Source: Physcomitrium patens (lineage: Eukaryota; Streptophyta; Bryopsida; Funariales; Funariaceae). From it: DNA of 64,000 bases. The notes under the pieces were generated by a model that was not told the DNA's origin, did not search any database, and saw only the letters and a program-made list of their open reading frames with translations. How positions within the stretch are numbered: the first letter of the stretch is position 1; each line of letters opens with the position of its first letter. The translations under genes were made by a program, and so were the position numbers. Positions 45,385-57,632 of the stretch are shown here, piece after piece. Location: positions 14,253,329 through 14,317,328 of the forward strand of contig NC_037260.1 of assembly GCF_000002425.4 (NCBI RefSeq), given 5' to 3'.

Positions 45385-45825
45385 TTAATTAACTATGCTC
45401 TTAGTTATACTTTCAGAAAAGTCAAGACTACAAGAAGTCCAATCTATTTTAGGTTTATATTTTTTTAGCCATGATAAACCTAAAATGATTGAATTAGAGG
45501 GAGATCTAATGATATTAAATATTACAAAGCTACTGTAATCATTAGTTGCTACTTTTATAGGAAGGATTTCATGAATAACATCTCCTGAAGATAACAGACG
45601 ACCATCTATGACTTTTACATGAACAGGTTTAGTTTTCTTTACTAAAAGTATGCTATGTCTTTTAGCAAATTCTTCATTTAAGAAATATGCTGAGACTCCT
45701 AAATCTAATAAGGTAGAGGCTTTGTGATGTTTAGGTCCTAAAATAACATTTATTGTAAAACATGGAGAGGATTCTAAGGAGAAAATAGGACTTTCATTAA
45801 GTGTTGTACAAGGTTCCAACTGCAC
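45385..45825 (-). pseudogene. C1 protease
   Basis: This is a 146-codon open stretch. The active-site segment reads STLLDLGVSAYFLNEEF; the expected Ser after Asp is Leu, so the motif is D-L-G. Flap-like and C-terminal blocks IILGLSWLKKYKPKIDW are preserved. C2 has the matching segment LLNSGTSTCFLNEEF with Asp changed to Asn, so both copies are inactive by different changes. Confidence 0.8.
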
Positions 45826-46837
45826 AGTCCCTATTGTAGCTGGATAATTTTTTTTTTTGACATGCTATCTTCTTTGATTGCCATACTCTTCATTTTATGA
45901 TTACGTCGCTTCTTTAGGCAATGTTGAGCAATGTACTTTGGTTCTCCACAATATAAGCACAATCCTTTCTAACGGCGACGAGTCTTTTTTTGCTTAGTAA
46001 GAGGTTTGAAACATACTGCATCAATTTGCATATCCTCTACTTTCAAATGTATGTATTGAAGAGATATTGGTATTGCCATTGAATCATAATAACATTGAGG
46101 TTCACTTGTATAGTTCTCAAATCAAAATTTAAAAAGACGATTGTCACACTTTACAGCAAAGTTAATTGTTTGACTCAATGTTAGAAGATCAGGTAAGTTG
46201 AGCATTAAGTTTTTTACCTCATATTGTAATCTGTAGAAAAATTGGCTAAGAAGTGTAGCATCATCCCACTTAATATCATTTACAAGTTCTTGAAACTATG
46301 AAGTATACAACGTTACTAATCAATTGCCTTATTACAAAATATGGATTTTGTTGGTTGTAACATGAATTGCATCATGTTCTCCTTAAATGGATCAAAACTC
46401 TATAAAAAAGCCTCCAAATTATCCAATATTAGATCTTGTAGTTCAAGAAAAGATGAAAACCATGATAATGCTAAACTTGAAAGAAGCGTATCAATGAATC
46501 TAACTTGCGATCCCAGAGTTGGATAGCTTTGGGGTTGAAGTTCAATCATAAGTTATACTTGATTGATAAATTCTCTAAACTTCGATCTGGTGCCATCAAA
46601 CTTCTATAGTATGGCAATTCCAAGTTCTCTAATACTGAAAGGGCGTTCCACTATAGGAAGAGGGACATGATTTGGTGCAGATATTGAAGCAACTCCAATC
46701 ATTTCTATATCTTCACTTCATGCCAATCTTGTTGCTCCTTGTGGTGGTAAATTGAGTTGATGCATCGCAAGCATTAACTCCCTCAATTGCTCTTGCATTT
46801 GTACCATTGCACTCTTCATTTCAACAAGTTCTGCCAT
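45826..46837 (-). pseudogene. C1 gag
   Basis: It reads from ATG at 46837 (MAELVEMKSAMVQM, a coiled-coil-like start) through LRELMLAMHQLNLPPQGA, YPTLGSQVRFI and LEAFL. It ends with a single zinc knuckle CLYCGEPKYIAQHC (about 45960-45915) in which Tyr takes the place of His. Stops and frameshifts divide it. Confidence 0.8.
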
Positions 46838-47027
46838 GATAACACTTAGAAAAGAGAAGATGTCTAATATGGCTTAAGACAAATAGAAGAGAGGACTTGA
46901 GAACAAAGAAAATACTAAGGACAATATCAGTTTAGAAGAAGATAATCCACAACTTCTAATATGCTTATGTCTTATCAAGAAAAATGGATAATCCACTCTT
47001 AATCAAGCTTAGACAAAGCTCTGATAT

Positions 47028-47606
47028 TGTAAGTGTACTCTTGTCAATCTGTCAAGGATAAGAATATGATAAAGATAAATAAACAAGTGAGACTTCTCTC
47101 AAAGAAAGATGAAAAAATAGAAATAATTTGATATGTATATTAAGAAAGAAACTGGAAAGGCTATTGCCAAAAGACAAGAAAATTAGAGACCCTTGAAACT
47201 AGATTAGAAGCAAGAAAGGAATTGATAATAGTGAAGAGGGCTTCATTCTTGTCTCTATATATACTATCTAACTAAGAGCTATTGGGCAATATTCTATAGG
47301 ACCTCCAATATGTGTTGACTTTGTAAGACACATGCCTTGACTTACAAGGCAAGTTTTTCTATGTGTGGGCCACATAGTTAGTTTGGTCTTCGAGCTAACA
47401 ACAATTGTGGCACATGGCCAACTTGTTGATCATGTTTCTAATCCAAAAAGTCAATTAGAGACATCTATAAAGTCAAAGTAGTATCTATGAAGCTTCTAAG
47501 AAGCTTTCATAGTAAATATTATAGAAATAACTTATTTTTATCTACTTTTATTTATTTATTTTTATTATGCATGTAATTACTGGCTTACATGGATATGTCA
47601 ATGATA
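47028..47606 (-). mobile_element. C1 5' LTR
   Basis: This 579-bp LTR starts on the plus strand TGTAAGTGTACTC. Immediately left of it, on the minus strand, ATATCAGAGCTTTG is the primer site of the initiator-Met type (TATCAGAGC). It ends ..CAATGATA at 47606, after which C0 LTR sequence resumes. Confidence 0.85.
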
Positions 47607-47863
47607 CTTATAAGGAATATTTTCTATATATATTCTATATATTTAGCTTATTTCTTAAGCTACTAAGATGTGGTTAACTTGCTAAATAAATTTCTAACTT
47701 ATCAACCAAGTACAAATATATGTAAAGTAAAAGCATCATCCATGAATCTTCTAAGAAGCTTTTTAAAAGGTATAATAAAATTAATTTAAATTTTTTTTTC
47801 TCTACTTTTATCTATTTCTACCTAATCATATAGGTATTTATTTGAGTATGTATATGTGTTGTA
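47607..47863 (-). mobile_element. Right half of the C0 3' LTR
   Basis: It starts 'cttataaggaatatt', continuing the C LTR wording broken at 39889 ('atatcttaact'/'cttataag'). It ends before ttatccccccttccttt, the C0 polypurine tract. Confidence 0.75.
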
Positions 47864-50800
47864 TTATCCCCCCTTCCTTTTAGGAACAAGTTCCACAAGG
47901 AGCAATCATCATGTGTCGATAAAATCCAAGATGCAGTGATTTAATCTTGTATAAATATCAAATATACATCAATCTTGTATTTACAAATATACATAAGCTA
48001 TAAAGAAGGATAGAAGGTAAGATGCTAACTTCATTAGATCTTGATTCTTTTATAGCAAAAATTTGCTATTCTTCATGATGGTTTTGATGGATGTTGTTAA
48101 TGAAAAGCCTCAACTCTTTTTACTGCATTTGTAAGATTCTTTGTTGGCTTCTATGTGCATTCACTAATATCATATCTACACCAATGAATAAGATATTCTA
48201 GCCTATTTTGGAGTTTTCTTAAATCTAAGATTTCTTCTATCTTAAATTCTTGATTATTTTTAAGGTGGCATTTGTCTTTTTTCTAAGATATTCATTATAT
48301 TGTATGGCTCAAGAAGAGACATGTGAAATATAAGGTGTATCTTCATAGACTTTAATAGAAGTAATCAATAAGCAATAAGATTGACTTATTGACAAATAAG
48401 AAAATGATCAAGCTTATGATAGTCCAACTTCTCATAATGACAAGTAGTCTTGATATTGCAACAAAGTAATCATACCTTATCACCTACATTGAATTGTCGT
48501 TGTTCCTTATAATAGGAATCTACATTAATCTTTTGTTGTTCTTGAGCTCTCTTTAATTGCACCTTCATTTTTATATATAGTTTTGACAAACAATTTGCCA
48601 AATCTTTCATCACAAAATTATCAACTTTTAAAAAGCCAAAAATATTAAGTCATGGATGATAACCATAGTTCACAAAGAAAGGTATTTATTGAGTGGAAGA
48701 ATGTATAGAATTATATATGCAAACTTTACCAATAATAAAAGAGTTGTCTAAACATCTTAATAATAATTGATGATACACTTCAAATATTGTTCTATAACTT
48801 GATTCACTTGTTCTATTTGTCCACTAGTTTGAGGATGCAAAGCCAAAGAAAGCTCTATATCTACTTCTAAAATCTTGAAAAGGATTCTCTAAAATCTTAA
48901 TATAAATTAAATCCTTTCATCTAATATAATATTTTTAGGCAATCCGTGATAGCGATAGATATTGTTAAGAAAAAGCTTAGTCGTTTCTTTACCTATGATA
49001 GATTTTGTACATGGTACAAAATATACCATCGTGATAAAAAAATCTACTATCATGAACATATAATCATATAAATTTGAGATTGAAAGATCCATAATAAAAT
49101 CCATAGAAACAGAAGATCATAGTTATTCAAAAATATGTAATAGCTAAAAAAGTCCATAAGATTAATGACAAGGAATTTTGGATCTTGAATAAATATCACA
49201 TGATTGAAAAAAGTCTTTAACTACCTTTCACATTTGAGGCCACCAAAAATCTCTCAATATTAGCTCCAAAGTTTTGGTGTATTCAAAATGTCTGGCTGTT
49301 GGAAAGTCATGACAAGTTTGAAGAACATGTAATTAAACTTCACCTTTTGAAATATATAATTGTCCTTCAAAATATAATAGATTATTTTTAAACTCAAACT
49401 TGAAAGTATCATGAGATTTAGAAGAATTATTTTTGATATCATGGATAAGAAAATGAGAGGACATACTTAATTGAATTTATTTGACAAAAATTACTTCAAT
49501 AATCAATGTTGATTTTATTGCTCGAAGGTGAAAATACTTCAACTTCAAGAAAATTATTCTTTGTTGATCAAAAGATACATCTCCTTCTTTTGTTGCAAGA
49601 TAAGAATGTTTAGAAAGGATTTCTAGCAAATCTTATTATTTTTTGAATCAATAAGTGATCTTAAAATCAAATCTTGATAAAAACATGCTCCAACGAGCTT
49701 GGCAATGATTTAAAATACTTACCAACATGAAGTATTTAAGGTTCTTATGATCTGTATGTATGGTGATTGGAGTCAAGGTACCTTCTAAATAATGATGTCA
49801 TTCTTAAAATGAATCTAGAATTACAAAGAGTTTTTTATTGTAGATCTCATAATTAATTTTGGCCACTGAATTTTTTTTGGAATAAAAAGCTATTAAATGG
49901 AGTTTATTATATGCTTCTATTTGTGATAATATTACATCTAAGGAAAAATCTAATGCATCTTTTTTTCTAAAAAATGACTTAAAAAATTCAACATAATATA
50001 TGCTTAGTGCAAAAGTAATTTTTTTTAAAGCATCAAATGATTCTTCAACTTTTTTATTCCACTTAATTTTTCTTTATAAGTCAAATATGTAAGTGGAGTT
50101 GCAACTTTAAAAAAATTATTGATGAAGATTTAATAATAATTGACAAAATCCAAAAAGCATCACACATTTCATATTGTTGTTGGAATCTTCCAATCTATGA
50201 TAGTTTGGACTTTCTTTGGACCTATCATTAGTTCTTCATTGAAAATGATGTATTCTAGAAAGTCAATTTGAGTAGTGTGGAATACACACTTCTCTAACCA
50301 ACTATATAATCATGCATCTCTAAGTTTTTGTAACACATGACAAATATGAACTTCATGCTCTTTTATATTCTTAGAGTAGATTAAGATATCATCCAAATAA
50401 CAAACAACAAAATCATCAAGAAACTTATAAAAGACATCATTTATTAGATGTTAAAAAGCAATTGATACATTTGTGAGTCTAAAAAGTATGACATTATTTT
50501 CAAAATTCCCATAGTTGGTTTGAAATATAAATTTCTATTTATATCTTTTTTTTAATGTATATTAGATTATATGCTCTTCATAGATCTATTTTATATAAAA
50601 ATTTGCTTAATTTAATTGATCAAGAAGTCCTAAAATCAAATGTAGATTATACCTATTTTTGATGGTGATCTTGTTGAGTCCTTGATAGTTCACACACATT
50701 CGTAGAGATCCTTTTTTTTTCTTCTTAAATAAGTTCGAAGCCTCAGCTAGAGATTTAAAATGGCATATGAAATTCTTAGCTAAGTTTTCATCAATGTACT

Positions 50801-50891
50801 CCTTGAGTGCAACTAACTCATTTTATAATAGGCTATATATTGGTTCAAATGGTATTTTTTTCCCTCATTTAAATTTAATTTGATTCAATTG
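47864..50891 (-). pseudogene. C0 pol remnant: integrase, RNase H, RT
   Basis: It is collinear with C1 and C2 but much more decayed. 49104-48907 matches the integrase start (MDFIMDLSISNLYDYMFMIVD, LPKNIILDERI). 49442-49260 is a shadow frame of the zinc-finger part. 50400-50290 matches the YLDD region, 50690-50590 the RT start. The second ORF and most of the chromodomain are deleted near 47945. Stops occur every few dozen codons. This is the oldest of the three full-size chromoviruses. Confidence 0.75.
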
Positions 50892-53376
50892 TGACTTAGG
50901 TTAAAATTTAATATTAACTTAGGTGGTCATTTAAACCATAAATATATAAAAAAATAAAAATAAAAAAATAAAAAAATAAAAACAAATAAATGATATAACA
51001 ATCACAATTAATTCAATCAAACACAACAAGTCAAGCATGTAACTTTTTATGATTTCTTTAACATTATAGTCAAATAAATTAATTTTCTTTTAAGATTTAC
51101 TTAATTAAGTTTAAACTTTGAAAATTATAAATAAAATTAAAATTAAATAAAATTAAATAAAATTAAATAAAATTAAATAAATTAGAATTATTAACTAAAA
51201 GTTGAGTGAAAAGTTTTAAAATAATTGGAATAAAAAAATTAAAGATAAAAAATAAAATTTATAAACTAATATTAAAAATAAAAGGTAAAAATAAAAAGAT
51301 AAGTTTTTTTTCTTTTATCTCTTAAAGATAAAGATGGATGAAAAGATAAAACTTTATCATTAATTATTAGAATGAATGAAAAGTTCTTAAAAATTATTAA
51401 ATAATATTGATAAAGGATAATAAGGCAAGTGAGAACTAATATAGCAAATTAGGTGCTAAAGAATGTGATTAGAGAATATTTAGAGAGGAAAAAATAACAT
51501 ACCTTGGGATGTCAAATTATAGACAGCCACTCTTGCGCCTAAAAAATTCACCAAATATTCTTTAAGACTGCAATACATGTGAAATTTAGTGTGATCAAGG
51601 TTAATTCTATCATGCTTCTACTTTCCTAAATCTTATAGCAATCTGATCTGAAATGCTTGAGATATGGTTTTTCCAAGCAGAGCCACTTGGGTTGCCTTGG
51701 CAGCTGACTGCTTCTACTTAAAAATTTACTAAGTTTTGTTTGTGATTCAAAATTAAAAACTCTAATTTTTTCTAAAAGTAAAATTAGCAAGCTTCTTTTC
51801 ACAATAAGATTCAATAACAAAACATGAGTAGGTATTAAGCTACGTTTTTTCAAAGTTAATTATTCTAAACTACTGAGGCAATAGATCCATCCTCAATCTA
51901 AATATCATCAAAATTTTGTTATAAATTTGAAGTTAAAGATTTAAATTTTCTAATAAACTATACTTCAAATTACACTCAAAATAATAAATAAAATTATATT
52001 TAAATTTGCACTCACTGAATTACAAATTTTTGAAGTTGATGCTTCTACTATGCCAAGGGTAATAGATCCTCTGCCACTTAGAAATTTGCCAAAAATCTAT
52101 CCATTCTTCAAATTGCTTGTGGCTTATGTTAATGAAAAGCTGATAATTAGAAGAAGATAAGAACCAAATATTACTTTTAAGAATAAAAAATTGAGTTACT
52201 GAGAGGAAAAAATACCAAGGCAATGACAAGGTGGGAGAAAAAAAATTTCAATTAAAAGCCTAGAAATATTTTGGCAAGGCTTTGCTTTACAGAGGGAGGA
52301 AGAGAGAGAAGGAGATCGGCCACCCAAGCCCTCTTAACCAAGTGGAAGGAGGCCCAAAGGTGGCGGTCACATCTCCACCATCCAAATTAAAAAATTTCTA
52401 ACCAAGATCAAGGGTCTACAATCACTTTAAGCCTAAATCCGATTTTCAGGTTAGAAATGCCTATAAGTGAAAAATTAACACCTTTTTGGCAAAAATAACA
52501 CCACCAATCTTTCTAAAACACATTTTTATTTCAAGACTGATTATTCACAAGCCCAAATCTGAGTTTTAAATCATAAAAATTAATTAATTTACTAATTTAG
52601 TTGTAAGTTTCAATTAGAATTCTAATTTTACTAAATCTACTTGGAGATCAGTAAAGATTCTAGCCATCAAGCCATTATGATCACCATTCTTCAATTTAAG
52701 CTCTCTAAAATATGAACTCTTAGCAAATCTAAGATCCAATTGCAATTTAGCCTTGAATTAATACTCTTGTAATCTTTTTCTTTTTTTCCAATTTTTAATT
52801 CCAAATAGTGATTAAAATCACTAAAAGAGAAATTCTACCATAACAATTAGCTCACCTCCATCTTCTAGAAATCATCATTGTTTTAACAATAAGACTTTAT
52901 ATTTTTAATCTATTTAAATTGTGGTATGAAATTTAACCTTAAAAAAAATCTTAAAAATTAAATAAGAAAATAAAGCAATTAGACTTGAGGGATTTTTTAA
53001 CCATAGTCAAGTTAGAAATTAGCCTTCGGGTTGAAAACTAAGATTGTGGATTAATTCAAAATATAATTTTTAGGACTTAAAAGAGAAATTTTACTAAAAT
53101 TCTAATTTTAGTACTAGAAGAGGATTTAAAACAAATGAAGAAAAAAAGCATAGACCTTCTAAATTTATTATTTTATAATTTTTAACAATCATTCAATCTA
53201 ATAATTAAAAATATCTATCCAATTAACAACTTAAAACTATAATTTAAGACAGAATTAACTAAAAGACTAATTTAGATACATAAATTAATCATATTAGGAT
53301 TAAAAATTAATAAAAATATTTAAAAAATCACAAAAATAATTATAGCTAACCATTGGATCTATTAATTGTACTCACA
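50892..53376. mobile_element. 2.5-kb non-coding insertion in C0, probable solo LTR
   Basis: C0 homology stops after 'gattcaattg' (50891) and resumes near 53400 ('gaaacatcataaggatgatg'). The insert runs TGACTTAGG ... ACTCACA. No ORF resembles a transposon protein. Features are AT-rich flanks, repeated 'aaattaaataa' (51140-51180) and a GC-richer stretch with 'gagggaggaagagagag' (52290-52400). TG...CA ends suit a long LTR, but no clear target duplication was found and the right edge is uncertain by about 25 bases. Confidence 0.5.
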
Positions 53377-53832
53377 ATGGTTAAATTCGTTTGTGAAGTT
53401 AAATGGAAACATCATAAGGATGATGATCTAGAAGAATATTTGTATTTTTCTTTTCAAAAATGTCTTAGAAATCTTGATATTGGCTAAAAAAACTACTTGA
53501 CATCTTTTCAATATTAGATATAGATATGGCATATATAACAAAAAATGGCCCTTATTTTACAACATGCATGAAAGTTCTTACACCTACTAGTAAAGATTTG
53601 AATGTACTAGACTTATAAATTTTTACTTGACTAACGGGATTTTGGATTAAACTACTAGAAAAATTAAGATTATAAGAAATCTAATCTATTTGAAGATTAT
53701 ATTTTTTTAATCAAGATAATTCTAAAATAATTAGATTGAATAGAGATCTTATTATATGAAATATTACTATGCTATTATGATCTTTAATTACTACATCTAA
53801 AGGAATAGTCTCATACATAACATCTCCAAAAG

Positions 53833-53866
<34 letters not shown>

Positions 53867-54888
53867 ACTATCTATGACTCCTACATGTACGAATTTAGTT
53901 TTTTTGACTATTAATATCTCTTGTTTATTGACAAAATCTTTGTCTATAAAATGGGCTAAGATTCTTGATCTAACAAAGCTAAGACTTTGTGATTTTTTGG
54001 TCCTAAATAAACTTCTATTGTTAAACAAGGTGAGGAATTTAAAGAAAGAATATGATCTTTACTAGAAGTTATGCAAGATTTTAACCATATGGTTTCTATT
54101 GTAGTTGAAAAAACTTGTTTTTTGACACATTGTCTTCTTTAGCAACCATGCTTTTTATTTTGTGATTGCATTATTTTTTTGGACAATGTTGAGTAGTATG
54201 TTTAGATTTTCTATAATATAAGCATAATCCATCTTGACGTTGTTGAGTTTTTTTCTACTTTGTGAGGAATTTAAAATTTATCATATCAATTTGCATTGAT
54301 TTTGGTCTTGATGAGTAAGTTTTTGAAAACTTGAAAACTGCCATAATTTTTTTACTTATTCTTCTTCAACCAAGTCTTTGTTCTTAACATCTTTCAAATA
54401 ATTAATTGTGACATGCAATAACTTAAGCAATAAATTGTTCCAAAGATTTTATCTTTGATATTGTAAGTAAAAAATCTTTAACATTATTCTTTAATCCAAA
54501 TTAAAATTGATTGATAAGGGCTTTGTCATATTAATCCATGTTACAAGCAAGGTTTTAGAATTCAGTAATATATATGATGGTTGACTATATTCTTTTTTGT
54601 AAAAATAAGAGCTTGATTCCTAATATTCTTTCTTGATTACTTTCTCGAAATGTATTTGTAAATATTTCTAAGAATAAATTCAAGTTATGAAAAAGTCACA
54701 ATCTCTTTTCCATTAAAGGTACAATCCAAGAAAGAATACTAACTTATAGAAGTGCACTTATGAATCTGAATTGAATAAATCCATCAAGATATTGAGAAGG
54801 ATTCAATCTTAAATAGAGCTTGACTTGTTGTAAAATTTTTTGAAATTTTGATCTTATTTCATCAAACTTCTCAAGCATACTAATTGCC
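53377..54888 (-). pseudogene. C0 protease and gag remnant
   Basis: 53400-54100 corresponds to C1 45200-45830. A poly(A) block (53836-53864) replaces the segment after the flap. 54150-54240 carries the zinc knuckle, with Tyr for one Cys but the His kept (YYRKSKHTTQHC). 54250-54888 follows gag to its 'catcaaacttct' segment (C1 46596). The N-terminus of gag and the 5' LTR of C0 are lost at the junction with C2. Confidence 0.7.
53836..53864. repeat. 29-bp poly(A) tract in C0 protease
   Basis: A pure A run between 'catctccaaaagatt' and 'tgactatctatgac'. C1 and C2 have ordinary coding sequence here. Confidence 0.9.
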
Positions 54889-55434
54889 AAGGACAAGAAC
54901 TTGATGAAAAGCAATTCAGACAAGTGAGCCTTCACTCAAAGAAAGGTAACAAAGTATAAATAAATAAGTATGTATATTGAAAGAGAAACTAGAATGGCTA
55001 TTGCCAAAAGACAAGAAAACTAGAGACCCTTGAAACTAGATTGGAAGCAAGAAAGGAGTTGACAAGAGTGAAGAAGACTTCACTCTTGTCTCTATATATA
55101 CTATCTAACTAGGAGATACGTGGCGACATTCTATAGGACCTCCAATATGTGTTGACTTTGTAGGACACATGCCATGACTTACAAGGCAAGTTTTTCTATA
55201 TGTAGGCTACATAGTTAGCTTGGTCTTCAAGCTAACAATATGTGTGGCACATGGCCAACTTATTGACCACATTTTTAATCCAAAAAGTCAATTAAAGACT
55301 CCTATGAAGTCAAAGCAGCATCTATGAAGCTTTTAGAAAGCTTCCATATCAAATATTATAGAATTAACTTACTTTTATCTACTTTTACTTACTTCTACCT
55401 ATTTATATATGTAATTATGACTATGTCTATGACA
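54889..55434 (-). mobile_element. C2 3' LTR
   Basis: 546 bp ending on the plus strand TATGACA, followed by ttaccctcctttctagggac (minus-strand polypurine tract). The left edge is joined to C0 gag with about 30 bases of the LTR start missing. Confidence 0.8.
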
Positions 55435-55472
55435 TTACCCTCCTTTCTAGGGACGAGTTCCACGAGGAGCAG

Positions 55473-55898
55473 TCATCGTATGTTGACAAAATCTATGATG
55501 CTACGAATTGTATTTGCCACATACTCTGATCCTTGTTCTCTTTGAAGATGATTGATAGGGCCTATCAATCATCGGTAGTGTCTCATACCAGGACAGGAAG
55601 ACCACCCAATTATTTGATCATTGTTGAAGCCTTCATAACTGCCTTCGAATAGAATATTTGGAATACCATCAGGAGTTGTTCCTACTTCTAGCAAAATCAT
55701 CAAACATCGGGAATCCCTTCCAAGGTCGTGATACCAAACGCGTTGTATCTCACCATCTATTCGAGGAAAAATATGTTGTTCTTGAAGATCTTCATCTCGA
55801 TTGCGTCGTCTTGAAGGTTGTGACAATCGTAATGTCTCATCAAGTAGGTCAACAAATGAAGGCTCTTGAGTCAAATTCGCTAGTTGTTGGTTATCCAT
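55473..55898 (-). pseudogene. C2 copy of the family-C second ORF
   Basis: A 141-codon frame from ATG 55898 to TGA 55473-55475, with a single internal TGA at 55569-55571 where C1 has a TGG codon. It begins MDNQQLANLTQEPSFVDLLD and contains an Arg-rich stretch (SRRRNRDED) and RVWYHDLGRDSRCL. It ends NTIRSIIDFVNIR. It has no membrane segment, signal peptide or known motif. It starts 94 bases beyond the chromodomain stop and ends about 20 bases before the polypurine tract. An accessory protein or a gag/pol-derived remnant are both possible. Confidence 0.65.
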
Positions 55899-55992
55899 CT
55901 CCTAAGTATCATAACTACAAAGAAGCTACAAACAAAGATTGAAAGTAGAATATTATCTTGCCTAGATCTTGTTTCTTTTATAAAGAAGGTTT

Positions 55993-56361
55993 TCATCTTG
56001 ATTTTGATAGATGTCGTTGATGAAAAGCCTCCACCTCTTTTTTTGCATTTGCAAGATTCTTTATTGGCTCCCATGTGCATTCACAAATATCATATCCGTG
56101 CCAATGGATAAGATATTCTAATTTATTTTTGCATCGCCTTGAATCTAAGACTTCTTCCACTTCAAATTCTTCATTAATATCCACTTCTGTAGGAGGAGGT
56201 GGAACTTGTCTTCTTCTTGGTATGTCCACTGTCTTGTATGGTTCAAAAAGAGACACGTGGAATATTGGATGGATTTTCATTGACTCTGGTAGATGTAAAC
56301 GATATGTAACTGGATTGATTTGTACTGAAATAGAAAATGGTCCAAGCTTTCGATAGTCCAA
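55993..56361 (-). pseudogene. C2 chromodomain and integrase C-terminal tail
   Basis: 122 open codons: LGPFSISVQINPVTYRLHLP, MKIHPIFHVSLFEPYK, then the chromodomain with EEVLDSRR, LEYLIHWHGYDICECTWEPI and AFHQRHLSKS. It is better kept than in C1. The domain would read histone methylation and target integration (family knowledge). Confidence 0.88.
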
Positions 56362-56561
56362 CTTATCACAAGGACAAGTGGTCTTGATATTGGGATGAAG
56401 TAGCCATACCTTATCACCTAAGTGGAATGGTGACTGTTCCTTTTGATAGACATCTACATTGACCTTTTGTTATTCTTGAGCTTCTTTTAACTGCACCTTC
56501 ATTGTTGCATGTAGCTTTGACAAATGTATTTCCAAAACTTTTGTAGCACGATTATCAACTT

Positions 56562-57440
56562 TTAAAAGTCAAAAGTATCAAGTCGTGGATGATAACCATA
56601 ATTAATAAAGAAAGGTGTTTGTTTTGTAGAAGAATGTATTGTGTTATTGTAAACAAACTCTGCCAATGGTAAAAGAGTTGTCCAATCATCTTGTTGGTAA
56701 TTAATGGTACATCTTAAATATTGCTCCAAAACTTCATTAATATGCTCCGTTTGTCCATTAGTTTGAGGATGAAATATCGAAGATAGTTTTATATCTACTT
56801 TTAGAATCTTGAAAAGAGTCCGCCAAAATCTTGATACAAATTGAGTTTTCTTATCTGATATAATATCCTTGGGTAATCCATGATAGCAATAGATATTGTG
56901 AAGAAAGAGCTTAGCTATTTCTTCACTTGTGATAGATTTTGTACATGGTAAAAAATGTGCCATCTAGGTAAAACGATCTACTATCACGAATATAGAGTCA
57001 TAAGAATCTGAGATTGAAAGATCCATGATGAAGTCCATAGAAACAGAAGACCATGGTTATTTTGGAATGGGTAATGGCTAAAGAAGTCTAAAAAGTCGAT
57101 GACGAGGAGTTTTTGATCTTGAGCAAACATCACATGATTGTACAAAATCTTTGAGTGCCTTCCACATTTGAGGCCACCAAAAATCCCCAGATATCAACTC
57201 CAAAGTCTTATTGTATCCAAAATGTCCTGCTGCTGCGAAGTTGTGAGGAGCTTGAAGAATATGTAAATGTGCTTCTCCTTCTGGAACATATAGGCATCCT
57301 TTAAAATAAAGTAGGTTGTTCTTGAACTCGAATTTAGAGGGATCATGAGATTTAGAAGAATTATTCTTGATATCATGAACAAGAGGGTCTAAAGACATAC
57401 TTAACTGGACTTGTTTGATAAAAGTTAAATCAAGAGTCAA
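56562..57440 (-). pseudogene. C2 zinc-finger and integrase core
   Basis: 57440-57078 holds the HHCC domain: APHNFAAAGHFGYNK and WKALKDFVQSCDVCSRSK. 57070-56562 holds the core: LPKDIISDKKTQFVSRFW with the second Asp and HPQTNGQTEHINEVLEQ with Glu. ILLPLAEFVYNN and YGYHPRLDTFDF follow. The first Asp is in the IVDRFT segment before a TAG near 56964. D-D-E is complete, but the frame is broken. Confidence 0.85.
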
Positions 57441-57632
57441 TGTTGATTTTATTGCTTGAAGATGAAATTACTGCGGCTTCAAGAGAACCATTCTTTGTTG
57501 CTCAAAAGCTCCATGTCCTTCTTTTGGTACAAGATAAGAATGTCTAGACAAGGCATCGGATAAACCTTGTTGTTTTCCTGGCCGATAAGTGATGATGAAT
57601 TCGAATCATAATAAAGACCTGCTCCAATGAGC

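Larger units (their letters stand above)
39890..47606 (-). mobile_element. C1: chromodomain-bearing Ty3/Gypsy element with both LTRs
   Basis: In element order: 5' LTR 47606-47028, primer site, gag, protease, RT, RNase H, integrase, chromodomain, second ORF, polypurine tract, 3' LTR 40448-39890. The chromodomain defines a chromovirus. Every gene has stops, and a 1.3-kb D-type LTR sits in the RT gene. Its hosts on both sides are halves of an older LTR of the same family. Confidence 0.85.
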
